Shown here piece by piece: positions 55,336 through 64,000 of a stretch of 64,000 nt of DNA. Source of the stretch: AP-15 sp963795485 (GTDB taxonomy: Bacteria; Pseudomonadota; Alphaproteobacteria; ATCC43930; CGMCC-115725). The translations under genes were made by a program, and so were the position numbers. The stretch is from contig CAWCIL010000006.1 of the NCBI GenBank assembly GCA_963795485.1, positions 434,001-498,000 on the forward strand, given 5' to 3'. The notes under the pieces were generated by a model. The model did not search any database. It was not told the DNA's origin and saw only the letters and a list, made by a program, of their open reading frames with translations. Every line of letters starts with the position of its first letter. The stretch's first letter is position 1.

Positions 55336-56166
55336 TTGGTCCAGCCGAATTACACGGTGCGGTTCTGGGGTGTGCGCGGCAGCATCGCCTGCCCCGGCCC
55401 CGATACCGTGCGTTACGGCGGCAATACCTCCTGCGTCGAAATCAGATGCGGCGACCGGCTGATGGTGTTCGACGGCGGCACCGGGCTGCGCCTGCTCGGC
55501 AACGAGCTTATGCGGGGAGGGGGACCGGCCGAACTAGACCTGTTCTACAGCCACAGCCATTTCGACCATATCTGCGGCCTGCCGTTTTTTGCCCCGTGCT
55601 ATGACGCGCGCAGCCGGATCCGGATCTGGGCCGGGCATCTCGACGGCCTCGGCATCGAAGCCGTGCTCAACAGCATGATGATCGCGCCGCTGTTTCCGAT
55701 CCCAATGGGCATTTTCACCGCCAAGATCGAGTTCGTCGATTTCGCCGCCGGCAAAAAGCTCGCCCCGCATCGCGGGATCCGCATCGCCACGGCGCCCCTC
55801 AACCATCCCAACGGCGCCACCGGCTATCGCATCGAATATGCCGGCAAGGCCGTTGCCTATATCACCGATACCGAGCATCGCCCGAGCGGGCTCGACCGCA
55901 GCATCCTGGGGCTGGCCGACGGCGCCGACTTGATGATCTACGACGCCACCTACACCGACGCCGAATACCCCAGCCACAAGGATTGGGGGCATTCGACCTG
56001 GCAGGAGGGGATGCGCCTTGCCGATGCGGCCGGCGCGCGCACCCTGGTCATCTTTCATCACGATCCCGGTCACGACGATCAGTTCATGGACCGAATCGCG
56101 GCCGAGGCGGCGAGCGCGCGGCCGGGGACGATCGTCGCTCAGGAGGGGCTCGTGCTGCGGCCTTGA
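55336..56166 (+). CDS. Metallo-beta-lactamase-fold hydrolase (phosphodiesterase-like)
   Basis: A 276-residue protein opening with FWGVRGSIACPGPDTVRYGGNTSCVEI, the signature of the PhnP/cyclic-phosphodiesterase-like branch. The zinc site YSHSHFDHICGLPFF (HxHxDH) is near residue 75, the ligand His in LNHPNGATGYRI, the Asp in YITDTEH, and a late His in VIFHHDPGHDD. The only in-frame start near the conserved region is a TTG at 55336; no ATG lies upstream before a stop. The substrate is not defined; cyclic phosphates or nucleotides are possible. Confidence 0.85.
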   Translation: MVQPNYTVRFWGVRGSIACPGPDTVRYGGNTSCVEIRCGDRLMVFDGGTGLRLLGNELMRGGGPAELDLFYSHSHFDHICGLPFFAPCYDARSRIRIWAGHLDGLGIEAVLNSMMIAPLFPIPMGIFTAKIEFVDFAAGKKLAPHRGIRIATAPLNHPNGATGYRIEYAGKAVAYITDTEHRPSGLDRSILGLADGADLMIYDATYTDAEYPSHKDWGHSTWQEGMRLADAAGARTLVIFHHDPGHDDQFMDRIAAEAASARPGTIVAQEGLVLRP

Positions 56167-56196
56167 AGCGACCGGCGCTCAGTCATTCGCCCGCGC

Positions 56197-57408
56197 TCAG
56201 TGATACGGGTCGGCGGCGTCGCGCAGCCCATCGCCGAAAAAGTTGAAGGCGAGGACGGAGACGATGACCGCCACGACGGGCAGCATCAGCCAGGGATAGA
56301 GCGCCACGACGTTCATGTTCTGGGCATCGCTTAAGAGGATGCCCCAGCTAGTCATCGGCGGCCGTACCCCGAGGCCGAGAAACGACAGCGCGGTCTCGCC
56401 GAGAATCATGCCGGGGATCATCAAGGTCGCCGAGGCGATCAAATGGCTGGTGAAGCTCGGCAGCAAATGGCGGCCGATGACGCGCGCCGGCCGCGCCCCC
56501 ATCAGCACCGCCGCGGTGCAGAAATCCTCCTCGCGCAGCGCCAGGAGCTTGGAGCGCACAGCGCGGCCCAGATGCGTCCAGTCGATCATGCCGAGGATCA
56601 GGGTGATGCCGAAATAGACGAAGATCGGGCTCCAGCTGACCGGCAGGATCGCCGACAGCGCCATCCACAGCGGCAAATGCGGGAAGGACTGGATGACCTC
56701 CATGCCGCGCTGGATCAGGATGTCGGTCCAGCCGCCGTAGTAACCCGCGATCCCGCCAATGAAGATGCCGAGGGTCAGGCTGACCGCGACGCCGAGGAGA
56801 CCCACGGTCAACGAGACGCGGGCACCGTAGATCATCCGCGACATCAGGTCTCGGCCCAGCCGGTCGGTGCCCAGCAGGAACAGCTGCCCGCGCTCGGCCG
56901 GGCAGACAAGATGCAGGTTTCCCGGAATCAGCCCCCAAAACCGGTAGTCGTCGCCATGGCAGAAGAATCGCAAGGTCTGCCGCTTGTTCGGGTCGGGCGT
57001 GTAAATCCGCTGGAGCCGGCGCATATCGAGCCGGTAGTCATAGCCGTAGACGTAAGGAGCGGCCAGCCGGCCCTGGTAAAAGATGTGCACCGGCTGCGGC
57101 GGAGCATAGATGAAATCGGTGTTGCGCGTATCGACGCCATAGGGGGCGAGGAACTCGCAGATCGTGATCCCGAAATACATCGCGGCGAGGATCGCCCCGG
57201 CGATCACGGCGACGCGGTGGCGGCGCAGCTTCCACCACATCATCCGCCACTGCGAGGCGACGTAGAAGCGCTGCTGCGCCGCGGTCATCCGCTCGACGGC
57301 ATAGGGATCGTAGGGAGCGGTCGAAACGTAGTGCGGCAGCGGCGCCGCCGCGCCGCCGCCCTCGGCCGGTGCGGGCGGCGCGCCGGGAACGAGGGTGAGG
57401 TCGCTCAT
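56197..57408 (-). CDS. ABC transporter permease, dipeptide type (OppC/DppC/YejE-like)
   Basis: A 403-residue inner-membrane permease. The first helix (VAVIAGAILAAMYFGITI) is followed by a long periplasmic segment of about 100 residues. The transport domain comes next, with GTDRLGRDLMSRMIYGARVSL, the ATPase-coupling loop TAAVLMGARPARVIGRHLLPS and GETALSFLGLGVRPPM. It overlaps the upstream permease stop as ATGA. It is the last gene of the operon. Confidence 0.95.
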   Translation of the reverse strand: MSDLTLVPGAPPAPAEGGGAAAPLPHYVSTAPYDPYAVERMTAAQQRFYVASQWRMMWWKLRRHRVAVIAGAILAAMYFGITICEFLAPYGVDTRNTDFIYAPPQPVHIFYQGRLAAPYVYGYDYRLDMRRLQRIYTPDPNKRQTLRFFCHGDDYRFWGLIPGNLHLVCPAERGQLFLLGTDRLGRDLMSRMIYGARVSLTVGLLGVAVSLTLGIFIGGIAGYYGGWTDILIQRGMEVIQSFPHLPLWMALSAILPVSWSPIFVYFGITLILGMIDWTHLGRAVRSKLLALREEDFCTAAVLMGARPARVIGRHLLPSFTSHLIASATLMIPGMILGETALSFLGLGVRPPMTSWGILLSDAQNMNVVALYPWLMLPVVAVIVSVLAFNFFGDGLRDAADPYH

Positions 57409-58403
57409 TGGCGCCGTCCCGCCTGCAATCGGATGCGCGGATCGAGCAATGCCAGCGCCAGGTCGGAGACAAACACCCCGATCACCGTCAGGGTCGAGAT
57501 GAACATCAGGAACGAGCCGGCCAGATACATGTCCTGGCTGCGCAGCGAATCGAGCAGCATCGGCCCGGTCGTCGGCAGCGACATGACGATCGACACGATC
57601 GCGGCGCCCGAGATCACTTGCGGCAGCAACGACCCGATGTCGGAAATGAACGGGTTCAAGGCCATGCGCAGCGGATATTTGAACAGCACCTTGAACGGGT
57701 GCAGCCCTTTGGCGCGCGCCGTCACGACATATTGCTTTTGCAACTCGTCGAGCAGGTTGGCGCGCAGCCGGCGGATCATCGCCGCGGTTCCGGCCGAGCC
57801 GATAACGATGACCGGGATCCAGATATGCCCGAGCAGCGACAGGGTCTTCCCCCAGCTCCACGGCTGATCGACGTATTTCGGGTCCATCAGCCCGCCGATC
57901 GATATCCCCAGATAAACATTCGCCAAATAGAGCAGCACCAGCGCCAACAGAAAGCTCGGCGTCGCCAATCCGAGAAAACCAAGCAAGGTCAGCGCATGGT
58001 CGCTCCAGCTGTACTGATGCGTCGCCGAATAGACGCCGATCGGAAACGCGACGAGGTAGGTGAAGATGATCGTGGTGATCGATACGATAGCGGTCAGCAG
58101 CATGCGGTCGCCGACCACCTTGTTGACCGGCAGGTCGTAGGAGAACGAGTACCCCATATCGCCGTGCAGCAGCCCGCCTACCCAATAAAGGTATTGCTGC
58201 CATAGCGGCCGATCGAAACCGTACTCGGATTCGAGGAATTTGACCTTGGCGAGGTCCGCCGTCTCGCCCGAGCTCTGCAGCTCGGCGACGTAGGTCGTAA
58301 AGTAATTGCCGGGCGGCAGATTGATGATGGTGAAGATGACGATGCTGATCGCGACCAAGGTCGGCACCATGATCAGCAGACGATGGATGATGTAGCTAAG
58401 CAT
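57405..58403 (-). CDS. ABC transporter permease, dipeptide type (OppB/DppB/YejB-like)
   Basis: A 332-residue permease with six membrane helices. It starts MLSYIIHRLLIMVPTLVAIS, typical of OppB. It has YGFDRPLWQQYLYWVGGLLHGDMGYSFSY, the coupling loop YVVTARAKGLHPFKVLFKYPLRMAL, and a conserved C-terminus (LALLDPRIRL). It pairs with the permease downstream. Confidence 0.95.
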   Translation of the reverse strand: MLSYIIHRLLIMVPTLVAISIVIFTIINLPPGNYFTTYVAELQSSGETADLAKVKFLESEYGFDRPLWQQYLYWVGGLLHGDMGYSFSYDLPVNKVVGDRMLLTAIVSITTIIFTYLVAFPIGVYSATHQYSWSDHALTLLGFLGLATPSFLLALVLLYLANVYLGISIGGLMDPKYVDQPWSWGKTLSLLGHIWIPVIVIGSAGTAAMIRRLRANLLDELQKQYVVTARAKGLHPFKVLFKYPLRMALNPFISDIGSLLPQVISGAAIVSIVMSLPTTGPMLLDSLRSQDMYLAGSFLMFISTLTVIGVFVSDLALALLDPRIRLQAGRRQ

Positions 58404-58514
58404 CGGGCAGTCCCGTCAGTGCTGAACGCGGACGGTGCGTATTCTCGCCCATCGGCGCGGAGTGGAGTGCGCTGTTCGAGGCGGGGAGATCGCGGCGGCG
58501 CGGCGAGAGTCGGA

Positions 58515-60521
58515 TCATGGGGTCGCTCGCGGCGGCACCGGGCCGGTCGGGCCGGCGGAGGCTGATTTTGCCGCCGACGGCGGCGGCCCGAACCAGAATT
58601 GATCGGGCTTGTACATGCCGAAAAAGGCTCCGGGATCCCAGTTGTAGATCCCCTTTTCGGGAAGGTTGTGCAGATTGTCGCTGACCACCACCGGCTGCAG
58701 CACCCCGGCGACGGTCCCGATCGAAAACACCTGCTCGGCCCAGATCTGCAGGATCTGTTTCCAGATCTGCGCGTGCTTCTCCTCCGATGCGGTGCCGAGC
58801 CAGTCGTTGTAGAGGTCCCGGAGCTGCACCGCCGACGGCAAATCCGGCGGTTTGCCCGCCATCTCCTTGGTCTCGTAATACTGTCCCCATTTTGGCCATT
58901 CGAGCTGCTCCTGGCTCGTCGGCGCGAACTCCCACGGCGAGGAGGATGCGTTGGGGAGCCCATCGTCCACTCCCTTGTCGATCGACATCAGCGTCTTCCC
59001 GGCGAAGACCCGGCGCCGGAACAGGGTCAGCTGCAGTGGCTTGGCGAACAGGCTGACGCCAATGTGGCGCCACGAATCGCGGATCAGCTCGAGCACGTCG
59101 GACATCTCGGGCCATTCGCCCGAATCCTCGATGACGATCTCCATCGGCCGGCCGTCCGGCAACAGGCGCACGCCGTCGCCGTTGCGCTTCTCTAGCCCGA
59201 TCAGGTCGAGCAGACGATTGGCCTCGCCCAGATCATATTGCGCCCAGGCCTTGCGATAGCCGGCCTGATAAAGCGGGCTCTGCGGCAGCACCGTGTTCTG
59301 GCCTTCGATCGCCAGCCCGAAATAGAGCACCTCGTTGAGCTCGTGACGATTGACGGCGAGCGAGAGTGCGCGGCGAAAGCGCACGTCGCGCACCAGACCG
59401 CGCCATACCGGATCATCGACGTTGAGATTGGGATATAGCGCGAACTGGCTGCCCGGACCAGTGCGCCACAGATGAACCTGGAAGTGGTTGCGGTCCTCGT
59501 TGCGCCGCAGAAACGTATAATCGTCGAAGCTCAGATAGCGGGCCTGCAGATCGCTCTCCCCGGCGGCGGTCTTGGCCGGGATGATTCGGCTGTCGGCGAT
59601 CGACAGCGTCACCCGGTCGATATATGGCAGCTGGTTTCCGGCCTTGTCCACTCGGTAATAATAGGGGTTCCTCTCGAACACCAACCGCTCTGCCGGCGGT
59701 TTGTTCTTCAGAACCCATGGCTGCAGAGTTGGCAGCTTGGGATTGTCGTTCCGATACATCGCATTCATTCGATTGTGCAGTGCCGCCCAATTGTGAACTC
59801 TCATCTTCTTGACGAGAGCGGCCAGCTTCGTCTTGTCGGCATATTTTTGGTTGAACTGCTTCAGATAATGGGCCGGGCAATAGATGTAGAGCGGGTCGGC
59901 GTTGGCGAGGGCCGGCAAAAACAGCGGGTTCGGCTGCTCCCAGCTATAGCGGACCGTGGTGTCGTCCAGCACCTCGAAGTGCGGCGGCTGGCCCTGCGGC
60001 AGCAATTCCACCGGTAGCCCCGAGGGCGACAGCTTGGGGTTTTCCGCCACGTCTTGGAACCAATAGCGGAAATCCTCCGCGGTAAAGGGCTGACCGTCCG
60101 ACCATTTCATGCCCGGGCGCAGATGCAGGGTAAACACCCGGCCATCCTCGACATCGATCGACTTGAGGATGTCCGGCTCGATGTCGAGCTTCGGAGTGTA
60201 GCCGACCAGCCGCGCATAACCGTAGACGGTCATCATGCGAGTGTCTTTGGGATGGGCCATCAGCATGCGCAGCGTACCACCGGGCTTTCCGGTGGTGTCG
60301 ACCACGCTGGGATCGGCCGGCACCCGGTCGTCGACCTTTGGCAGCTTGCCGCTCGCCACCGCTGGTTCGAAGAACGGGGTCTCGACCAGCGCCGGCCGGT
60401 CGGCGCGAGCCGCGCCCGCAACCGACACCAGCAGCGCCGCCAGAGTCAGCGCGAGGGCGATGCGGCGTGTCACCGCGGTGCTCCCGATCGCTGCAGCCGC
60501 TCTTGCTTCATTGGCGCGCAT
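58515..60521 (-). CDS. ABC transporter periplasmic solute-binding protein (SBP_bac_5 family)
   Basis: A 668-residue precursor with a signal peptide (RRIALALTLAALLVSVAGAARA, likely cut after the final Ala). The mature part is an extracellular family 5 binding protein: HLRPGMKWSDGQPFTAEDFRYWF is the signature, then VRFRRALSLAVNRHELNEVLY in the second lobe. It is longer than typical DppA (about 535), as in the YejA group. A peptide or related ligand is expected. It lies in the middle of the operon, 22 bases after the ATPase gene. Confidence 0.93.
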   Translation of the reverse strand: MRANEARAAAAIGSTAVTRRIALALTLAALLVSVAGAARADRPALVETPFFEPAVASGKLPKVDDRVPADPSVVDTTGKPGGTLRMLMAHPKDTRMMTVYGYARLVGYTPKLDIEPDILKSIDVEDGRVFTLHLRPGMKWSDGQPFTAEDFRYWFQDVAENPKLSPSGLPVELLPQGQPPHFEVLDDTTVRYSWEQPNPLFLPALANADPLYIYCPAHYLKQFNQKYADKTKLAALVKKMRVHNWAALHNRMNAMYRNDNPKLPTLQPWVLKNKPPAERLVFERNPYYYRVDKAGNQLPYIDRVTLSIADSRIIPAKTAAGESDLQARYLSFDDYTFLRRNEDRNHFQVHLWRTGPGSQFALYPNLNVDDPVWRGLVRDVRFRRALSLAVNRHELNEVLYFGLAIEGQNTVLPQSPLYQAGYRKAWAQYDLGEANRLLDLIGLEKRNGDGVRLLPDGRPMEIVIEDSGEWPEMSDVLELIRDSWRHIGVSLFAKPLQLTLFRRRVFAGKTLMSIDKGVDDGLPNASSSPWEFAPTSQEQLEWPKWGQYYETKEMAGKPPDLPSAVQLRDLYNDWLGTASEEKHAQIWKQILQIWAEQVFSIGTVAGVLQPVVVSDNLHNLPEKGIYNWDPGAFFGMYKPDQFWFGPPPSAAKSASAGPTGPVPPRATP

Positions 60522-60542
60522 CTCCGCGGAGGCCCGGCTCGG

Positions 60543-62441
60543 TCAGGCTCGGGCCAAACCGCCCGTGAGCGCAGGCAGTGGCGGCAACGCCCGGGCCTCG
60601 ACGGCATGTCCGGGGGCGACCTCGATCAGGCGCGGCGGGTTCGCCGCCTCGCGGCGGAAGGGTTCGGGCCAGGCCGCCGGGTTCGAGGCGCGATCCTCCA
60701 TCAGCCGGGCGAAATCGAGCGGATGGGTCAGATCGGGGGCCGGCACCGCGGCCAGCAGCGCCTGGGTGTAGGGATGCACCGGCCGGCGGAACAAGGTCGC
60801 CCGGTCGGCGATCTCGACGATACGGCCGGCGCACATCACCGCGATCCGGTCGGCGATGTAGTCGACCACCGCCAGATTGTGGGAAATGAACAGATAGGTC
60901 AGCCCGAGCTTTTGCTTGAGGTCCATCAGCAGGTTCAGGATCTGCGCCTGGATCGAGACGTCGAGCGCCGAAGTCGGTTCGTCGCAGATCACCAGGTCGG
61001 GCCGCAGCGCCAAGGCTCGGGCGATGCCGATCCGCTGTCGCTGACCGCCCGAGAAGCTGTGCGGATACCGCCGCAGGTGATTTCGGTCGAGACCGACCAG
61101 GCCGACCAGCTCGTCGACCATCTCGCGCCGCGAGCGCGCGTCGCCGATGCGGTGAATCGCCAGCGGCTCCTCGATGATGTCGAACACCGTCATGCGCGGG
61201 TTGAGCGAGCCGAACGGGTCCTGAAAGATAAACTGCACCTGGCGGCGAAACTGCTTTAGGCCCTCGCTTTCGAGCGCCAGCACATCGACCGGCCGGCCGC
61301 GATCGTTGAACACGATCGAGCCCGCGTCGGGGGTCACCGCGCGCAGCAGCACCTTGCTCAGGGTGGTCTTGCCGCAGCCGCTTTCGCCGACCAGCCCGAG
61401 GCACTCGCCGCGTTCGATCTTCAGGCTCACGTCGTCGACTGCGACGACCTGCGCCGCAGCACCGGCGAACCAGCCGCTCTTGCGGATCGCATAACTTTTG
61501 CGGACGCCTCGGCATTCGAGCAGCGGCGCGGTCGGCCCCGTCGGCCACGGCACCTTTTCGGCCATCAGATGCGGCGCATCGCCCGCCGCCACCTCGCGGA
61601 TCGGCACGAGGCGCTCGCCGGGCTTCATGTCGAAGCGCGGCACCGCGTGCAGCAGGGCGCGCAGGTAGGGGTGTTCCGGATGCCGGAAGATATCCTCGAC
61701 CGTGCCGCTCTCCACCACCTCGCCGCGATACATGACGACGATTTCTTCGGCGACGTTGGCCACCACCCCGAGATCGTGGGTGATCAGCAGCACCGCCATG
61801 CCGAGCTCGTGCTGCAATTCGAGCACCAGCTTCAGAATCTGCGCCTGGATGGTCACGTCGAGGGCCGTCGTCGGCTCGTCCGCGATCAGCAGGGCCGGGC
61901 GGCAGACCAGCGCCATCGCGATCATCGCGCGCTGCCGCAACCCGCCCGACAGCTCGAAGGGATAGCTGCGCAGCGCGCGCGCCGGATCGGGGAAGCCGAC
62001 GAGGCGCAGCGTATCCCGCGTCAGCTCGGCGGTCTCCGCGGCGCCGACCGGGCGATGCAGACGCAGCGCTTCGCCGACCTGGTCGCCGATCGTGTGCAGC
62101 GGCGACAACGAGGTCATCGGCTCCTGAAAGATGATCGAGATCCGGCCGCCGCGGATCGCCCGCATCGCGGCGCCGTCCCTCGGCAATTTGACGAGGTCGA
62201 CCGTAGTACCGTCGCCGCGCGGGTCGGCGAACAGGATCGCGCCCTGGGTGATCTGTCCGCTACGCGGCAGGATGCGCATGATCGCCTGGCTGACGACCGA
62301 TTTTCCCGAACCGGATTCGCCGACCAGCGCCACCGTCGAGTGCGGACGCACCCGGAACGACGCGCCGGTCACGGCGCGGATGAACCCGCCCGGCGCGGCA
62401 AAGCGGACATGCAGGTCCCGGATCGACAAAAGATCGCTCAC
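60543..62441 (-). CDS. ABC transporter ATP-binding protein, two fused domains (YejF/GsiA-like)
   Basis: A 632-residue fusion of two nucleotide-binding domains, like DppD plus DppF. The first has Walker A LVGESGSGKS, signature LSGGLRQR and Walker B LLIADEPTTALD. The second has LVGESGCGKT, FSGGQRQR and LVICDEPTSALD. Each ends with the oligopeptide-type tail (HPYLRALLHAVP and HPYTQALLAAVP). The GTG at 62441 overlaps the upstream stop as GTGA. The frame stays open upstream to 63023, but that part belongs to the preceding genes in other frames. Confidence 0.95.
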   Translation of the reverse strand: MSDLLSIRDLHVRFAAPGGFIRAVTGASFRVRPHSTVALVGESGSGKSVVSQAIMRILPRSGQITQGAILFADPRGDGTTVDLVKLPRDGAAMRAIRGGRISIIFQEPMTSLSPLHTIGDQVGEALRLHRPVGAAETAELTRDTLRLVGFPDPARALRSYPFELSGGLRQRAMIAMALVCRPALLIADEPTTALDVTIQAQILKLVLELQHELGMAVLLITHDLGVVANVAEEIVVMYRGEVVESGTVEDIFRHPEHPYLRALLHAVPRFDMKPGERLVPIREVAAGDAPHLMAEKVPWPTGPTAPLLECRGVRKSYAIRKSGWFAGAAAQVVAVDDVSLKIERGECLGLVGESGCGKTTLSKVLLRAVTPDAGSIVFNDRGRPVDVLALESEGLKQFRRQVQFIFQDPFGSLNPRMTVFDIIEEPLAIHRIGDARSRREMVDELVGLVGLDRNHLRRYPHSFSGGQRQRIGIARALALRPDLVICDEPTSALDVSIQAQILNLLMDLKQKLGLTYLFISHNLAVVDYIADRIAVMCAGRIVEIADRATLFRRPVHPYTQALLAAVPAPDLTHPLDFARLMEDRASNPAAWPEPFRREAANPPRLIEVAPGHAVEARALPPLPALTGGLARA

Positions 62442-62968
62442 GCCCTCACCCCGTCCGCCGGATCGGCCCCAGGAAAGCTCGCGGGAAAGGCGGGCGCCCC
62501 GATCCCGAGCGCTTCGAGATTGGCCGCCGTCGCCGGGCTCGGCACGAGCCGGCGCGCCGCCGCCGCCATGGCCGACCGCTCGACCAGTCCGGCAAACCCG
62601 TCGATGCGGCCGTCGAGCCGGATCACCGACCGGCCGGAGCGCAGCTCGAGCTGCATCCACCCGTCGCGACGGTCGCGGCGGGTCGAATAATAGGCGAGCC
62701 TGATGCGGTCGAGCTCGGTCCAGCGGATCGTCGCGGCGAGCGGGCCCAAGGTGGAGATCCCGGATTGGGTCACCTCGACCCGGCTGACGTGGCGCAGCGC
62801 GGTGCGAATGCCGAACACCAAAAATAGCGCCGCGAACCCGCCAACTATCCCGGTGGCGACCGCACCGAGAGGGGCGATCGCGAGGATCGCGGCGGTCGGC
62901 ACCAGGCCGGCGGCGGAGCGCAGGTAGTCGCCGAGCATCGCCGAACCCGGATAGGCGTGCCGGGTCAT
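62438..62968 (-). CDS. Membrane protein with PH-like soluble domain, unknown function
   Basis: A 176-residue protein with two closely spaced membrane helices (LVPTAAILAIAPLGAVATGIV and GGFAALFLVFGIRTAL), followed by a soluble beta-rich domain with RVEVTQSGISTLGPLAATIRWTELDRIRL. That pattern is typical of bacterial PH-like domains on small membrane proteins. No enzymatic motif is present. It overlaps its upstream neighbour as ATGA and its downstream neighbour as GTGA, so its synthesis is coupled to the transporter. Confidence 0.75.
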   Translation of the reverse strand: MTRHAYPGSAMLGDYLRSAAGLVPTAAILAIAPLGAVATGIVGGFAALFLVFGIRTALRHVSRVEVTQSGISTLGPLAATIRWTELDRIRLAYYSTRRDRRDGWMQLELRSGRSVIRLDGRIDGFAGLVERSAMAAAARRLVPSPATAANLEALGIGAPAFPASFPGADPADGVRA

Positions 62969-63900
62969 GGCGGAGCAGCGTTCCCCGAGCCGCCGGCTGA
63001 CGACGGCTCGGCCGCGGGCGCAAAGATGTCGCCGCCGGCCGCCGAGGCCCCGAGTGCCGGGGCGAAGACCTCGCCGCCGGTCAGCCACCGGGCCGCCGGA
63101 TGGGCGGCTGTCAGCCCGGTCAGCCGGCCGAGAAAAGCGCCGGTGGCCTCGTCCTGCACCAGATGATGGGTCAGGATCCCGCTCGGCTCGCCGCGATCCG
63201 CGGCGCCGGTCCGGCGCGCCCGCAGATGCCCGAGGAGGCCGGCGAGCGCCGCGGTCTCGCCGATAAAGCCGCGGTCCCTCTTCCAGGCGACGAGATCGAC
63301 GTGGACATTGGCCTCGAACACGCCCGATGCCGGCCATGCCGCGCGCCGCAGCCCGAGGCGCGAGACCGCCGCGATCCCGCACCCCGCGAGGAGCGGCAGA
63401 AAGCGCTCGGCGAAGCGGTTCCAGGGCGGAGCCAGGACGGCGAGCGCGCGCGTCCCGAACAGCGTCGTGAGCCGCGCCCGCCCCGCGCGCAGCTCGGCCG
63501 TTACCGATCCCGGCAGGCGTTCCGCCGGAAACTCGCTCTTTTTCGGACGAGGTTCGTTTTTCGATGGAGACCCGCCGTTCTCGGAGCGCGCCGCGTGGTT
63601 AGAATGGCTCCAGCCGTGCTGAAGGACGGTAATTAAAGGCGATTTGGTCGAGCGCCGGTCGGGAGCGCCGAGCCGGGCAGCGAGGTCGAGCACTGCTTCT
63701 GCCGGAATGACCGCCAGGGCCACCGGAACCGTCCCGGCGATCTCCAGCAGGCGGTCGAGTTGCCCGCACGGCGCCGCCGCGTCGTCGTCACGCCACCACA
63801 GAGTAGCGATCCTCCCTTCATCTCCCCAGCGGTCGAGCTCGTGCGCCAGATCGGCCCAAGATGGCTTCGCAGCCGAGGAGGCTTGCGAACGATTTAGCAT
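62965..63900 (-). CDS. Polysaccharide deacetylase-like protein
   Basis: A 311-residue protein with features of the carbohydrate esterase/deacetylase barrel: the acid motif TLWWRDDDAAA (Asp pair near residue 40), the metal-binding HGWSHSNHA with two His, the LAPPWNRF segment typical of the family, and GILTHHLVQDE near residue 250. The C-terminal 45 residues are Ala/Gly/Ser-rich. No signal peptide is visible, which is unusual for a deacetylase acting on cell-envelope polysaccharide. It is the first gene of the six-gene operon, joined to the next by a 4-base overlap. Confidence 0.75.
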   Translation of the reverse strand: MLNRSQASSAAKPSWADLAHELDRWGDEGRIATLWWRDDDAAAPCGQLDRLLEIAGTVPVALAVIPAEAVLDLAARLGAPDRRSTKSPLITVLQHGWSHSNHAARSENGGSPSKNEPRPKKSEFPAERLPGSVTAELRAGRARLTTLFGTRALAVLAPPWNRFAERFLPLLAGCGIAAVSRLGLRRAAWPASGVFEANVHVDLVAWKRDRGFIGETAALAGLLGHLRARRTGAADRGEPSGILTHHLVQDEATGAFLGRLTGLTAAHPAARWLTGGEVFAPALGASAAGGDIFAPAAEPSSAGGSGNAAPP

Positions 63901-64000
63901 TTGCCGACCGTATAGTCACCCGGCGACATTACGGAATCCTCAATCGCCACTGTTTTCGCTCCGCTGCAATGGGCAGCCTTGGCCGTGCCGATCATTCCGC

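Overview
This 64 kb window is high-GC DNA (roughly two-thirds G+C, by eye) with gene families typical of a soil or environmental alphaproteobacterium: a UvrD/PcrA helicase, porphobilinogen deaminase, a complete type II secretion (T2SS) locus with a GspM of the short type, MmgE/PrpD, a YfcG-type glutathione transferase, HpcH/HpaI aldolase, a MocR regulator and a dipeptide-type ABC transporter. I cannot name the genus. No rRNA, tRNA or CRISPR array was seen.

Layout. 1-3.6 kb is an accessory stretch: the start of a TetR repressor with its likely operator, a broken CoiA/DUF6035-like gene interrupted at its end by an IS3-family element, and an AT-richer orphan protein. 3.9-14.2 kb is mixed housekeeping and catabolism: uvrD, an SLC13/ArsB-type permease, a membrane protein, hemC, a cupin, a zinc alcohol dehydrogenase, a VOC protein, an unknown and an MmgE/PrpD protein. 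14.3-26.1 kb is the T2SS locus: gspG on the plus strand, then gspK-D-(C/N)-M-L and gspJ-I-H-F-E on the minus strand, then the prepilin peptidase gspO on the plus strand. 26-38 kb holds a glutathione transferase, gamma-glutamyltransferase, a ClC chloride channel, a D-hydantoinase, an N-carbamoyl-D-amino-acid hydrolase, an MFS transporter and a MetE-like protein. The hydantoinase and carbamoylase are separated by about 3.1 kb of foreign material: an antitoxin stub, a low-GC nucleoside-deoxyribosyltransferase/TIR-like protein and an IS256-family element. 38.6-44 kb has a DyP-type peroxidase with a small unknown partner and a degraded cyclase/ATPase regulator. 44-53.5 kb has a Crp regulator, an exonuclease plus ATP-dependent DNA ligase repair pair, an HpcH aldolase, a MocR regulator divergent from a tautomerase, a threonine synthase-like gene and a questin-oxidase-like protein. 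53.6-63.9 kb has an FAD monooxygenase, a metallo-beta-lactamase-fold hydrolase and a tightly coupled six-gene operon (deacetylase-like, membrane protein, fused ABC ATPase, solute-binding protein, two permeases).

The most striking whole-window property is the number of single-base frameshifts in otherwise well-preserved genes: about 18, in 13 genes including both transposases. They cluster between about 27 and 43 kb. The 12 kb T2SS locus and the 11 kb ABC-transporter end have none. This is either local assembly error or real gene decay, and it decides how many pseudogene calls here are true.

I did not find a clearly new multi-gene system. The best candidates for undescribed biology are the deoxyribosyltransferase/TIR-like protein, the small protein paired with the DyP peroxidase, the AT-rich orphan near the left end, and the deacetylase/membrane-protein pair coupled to a peptide ABC transporter.
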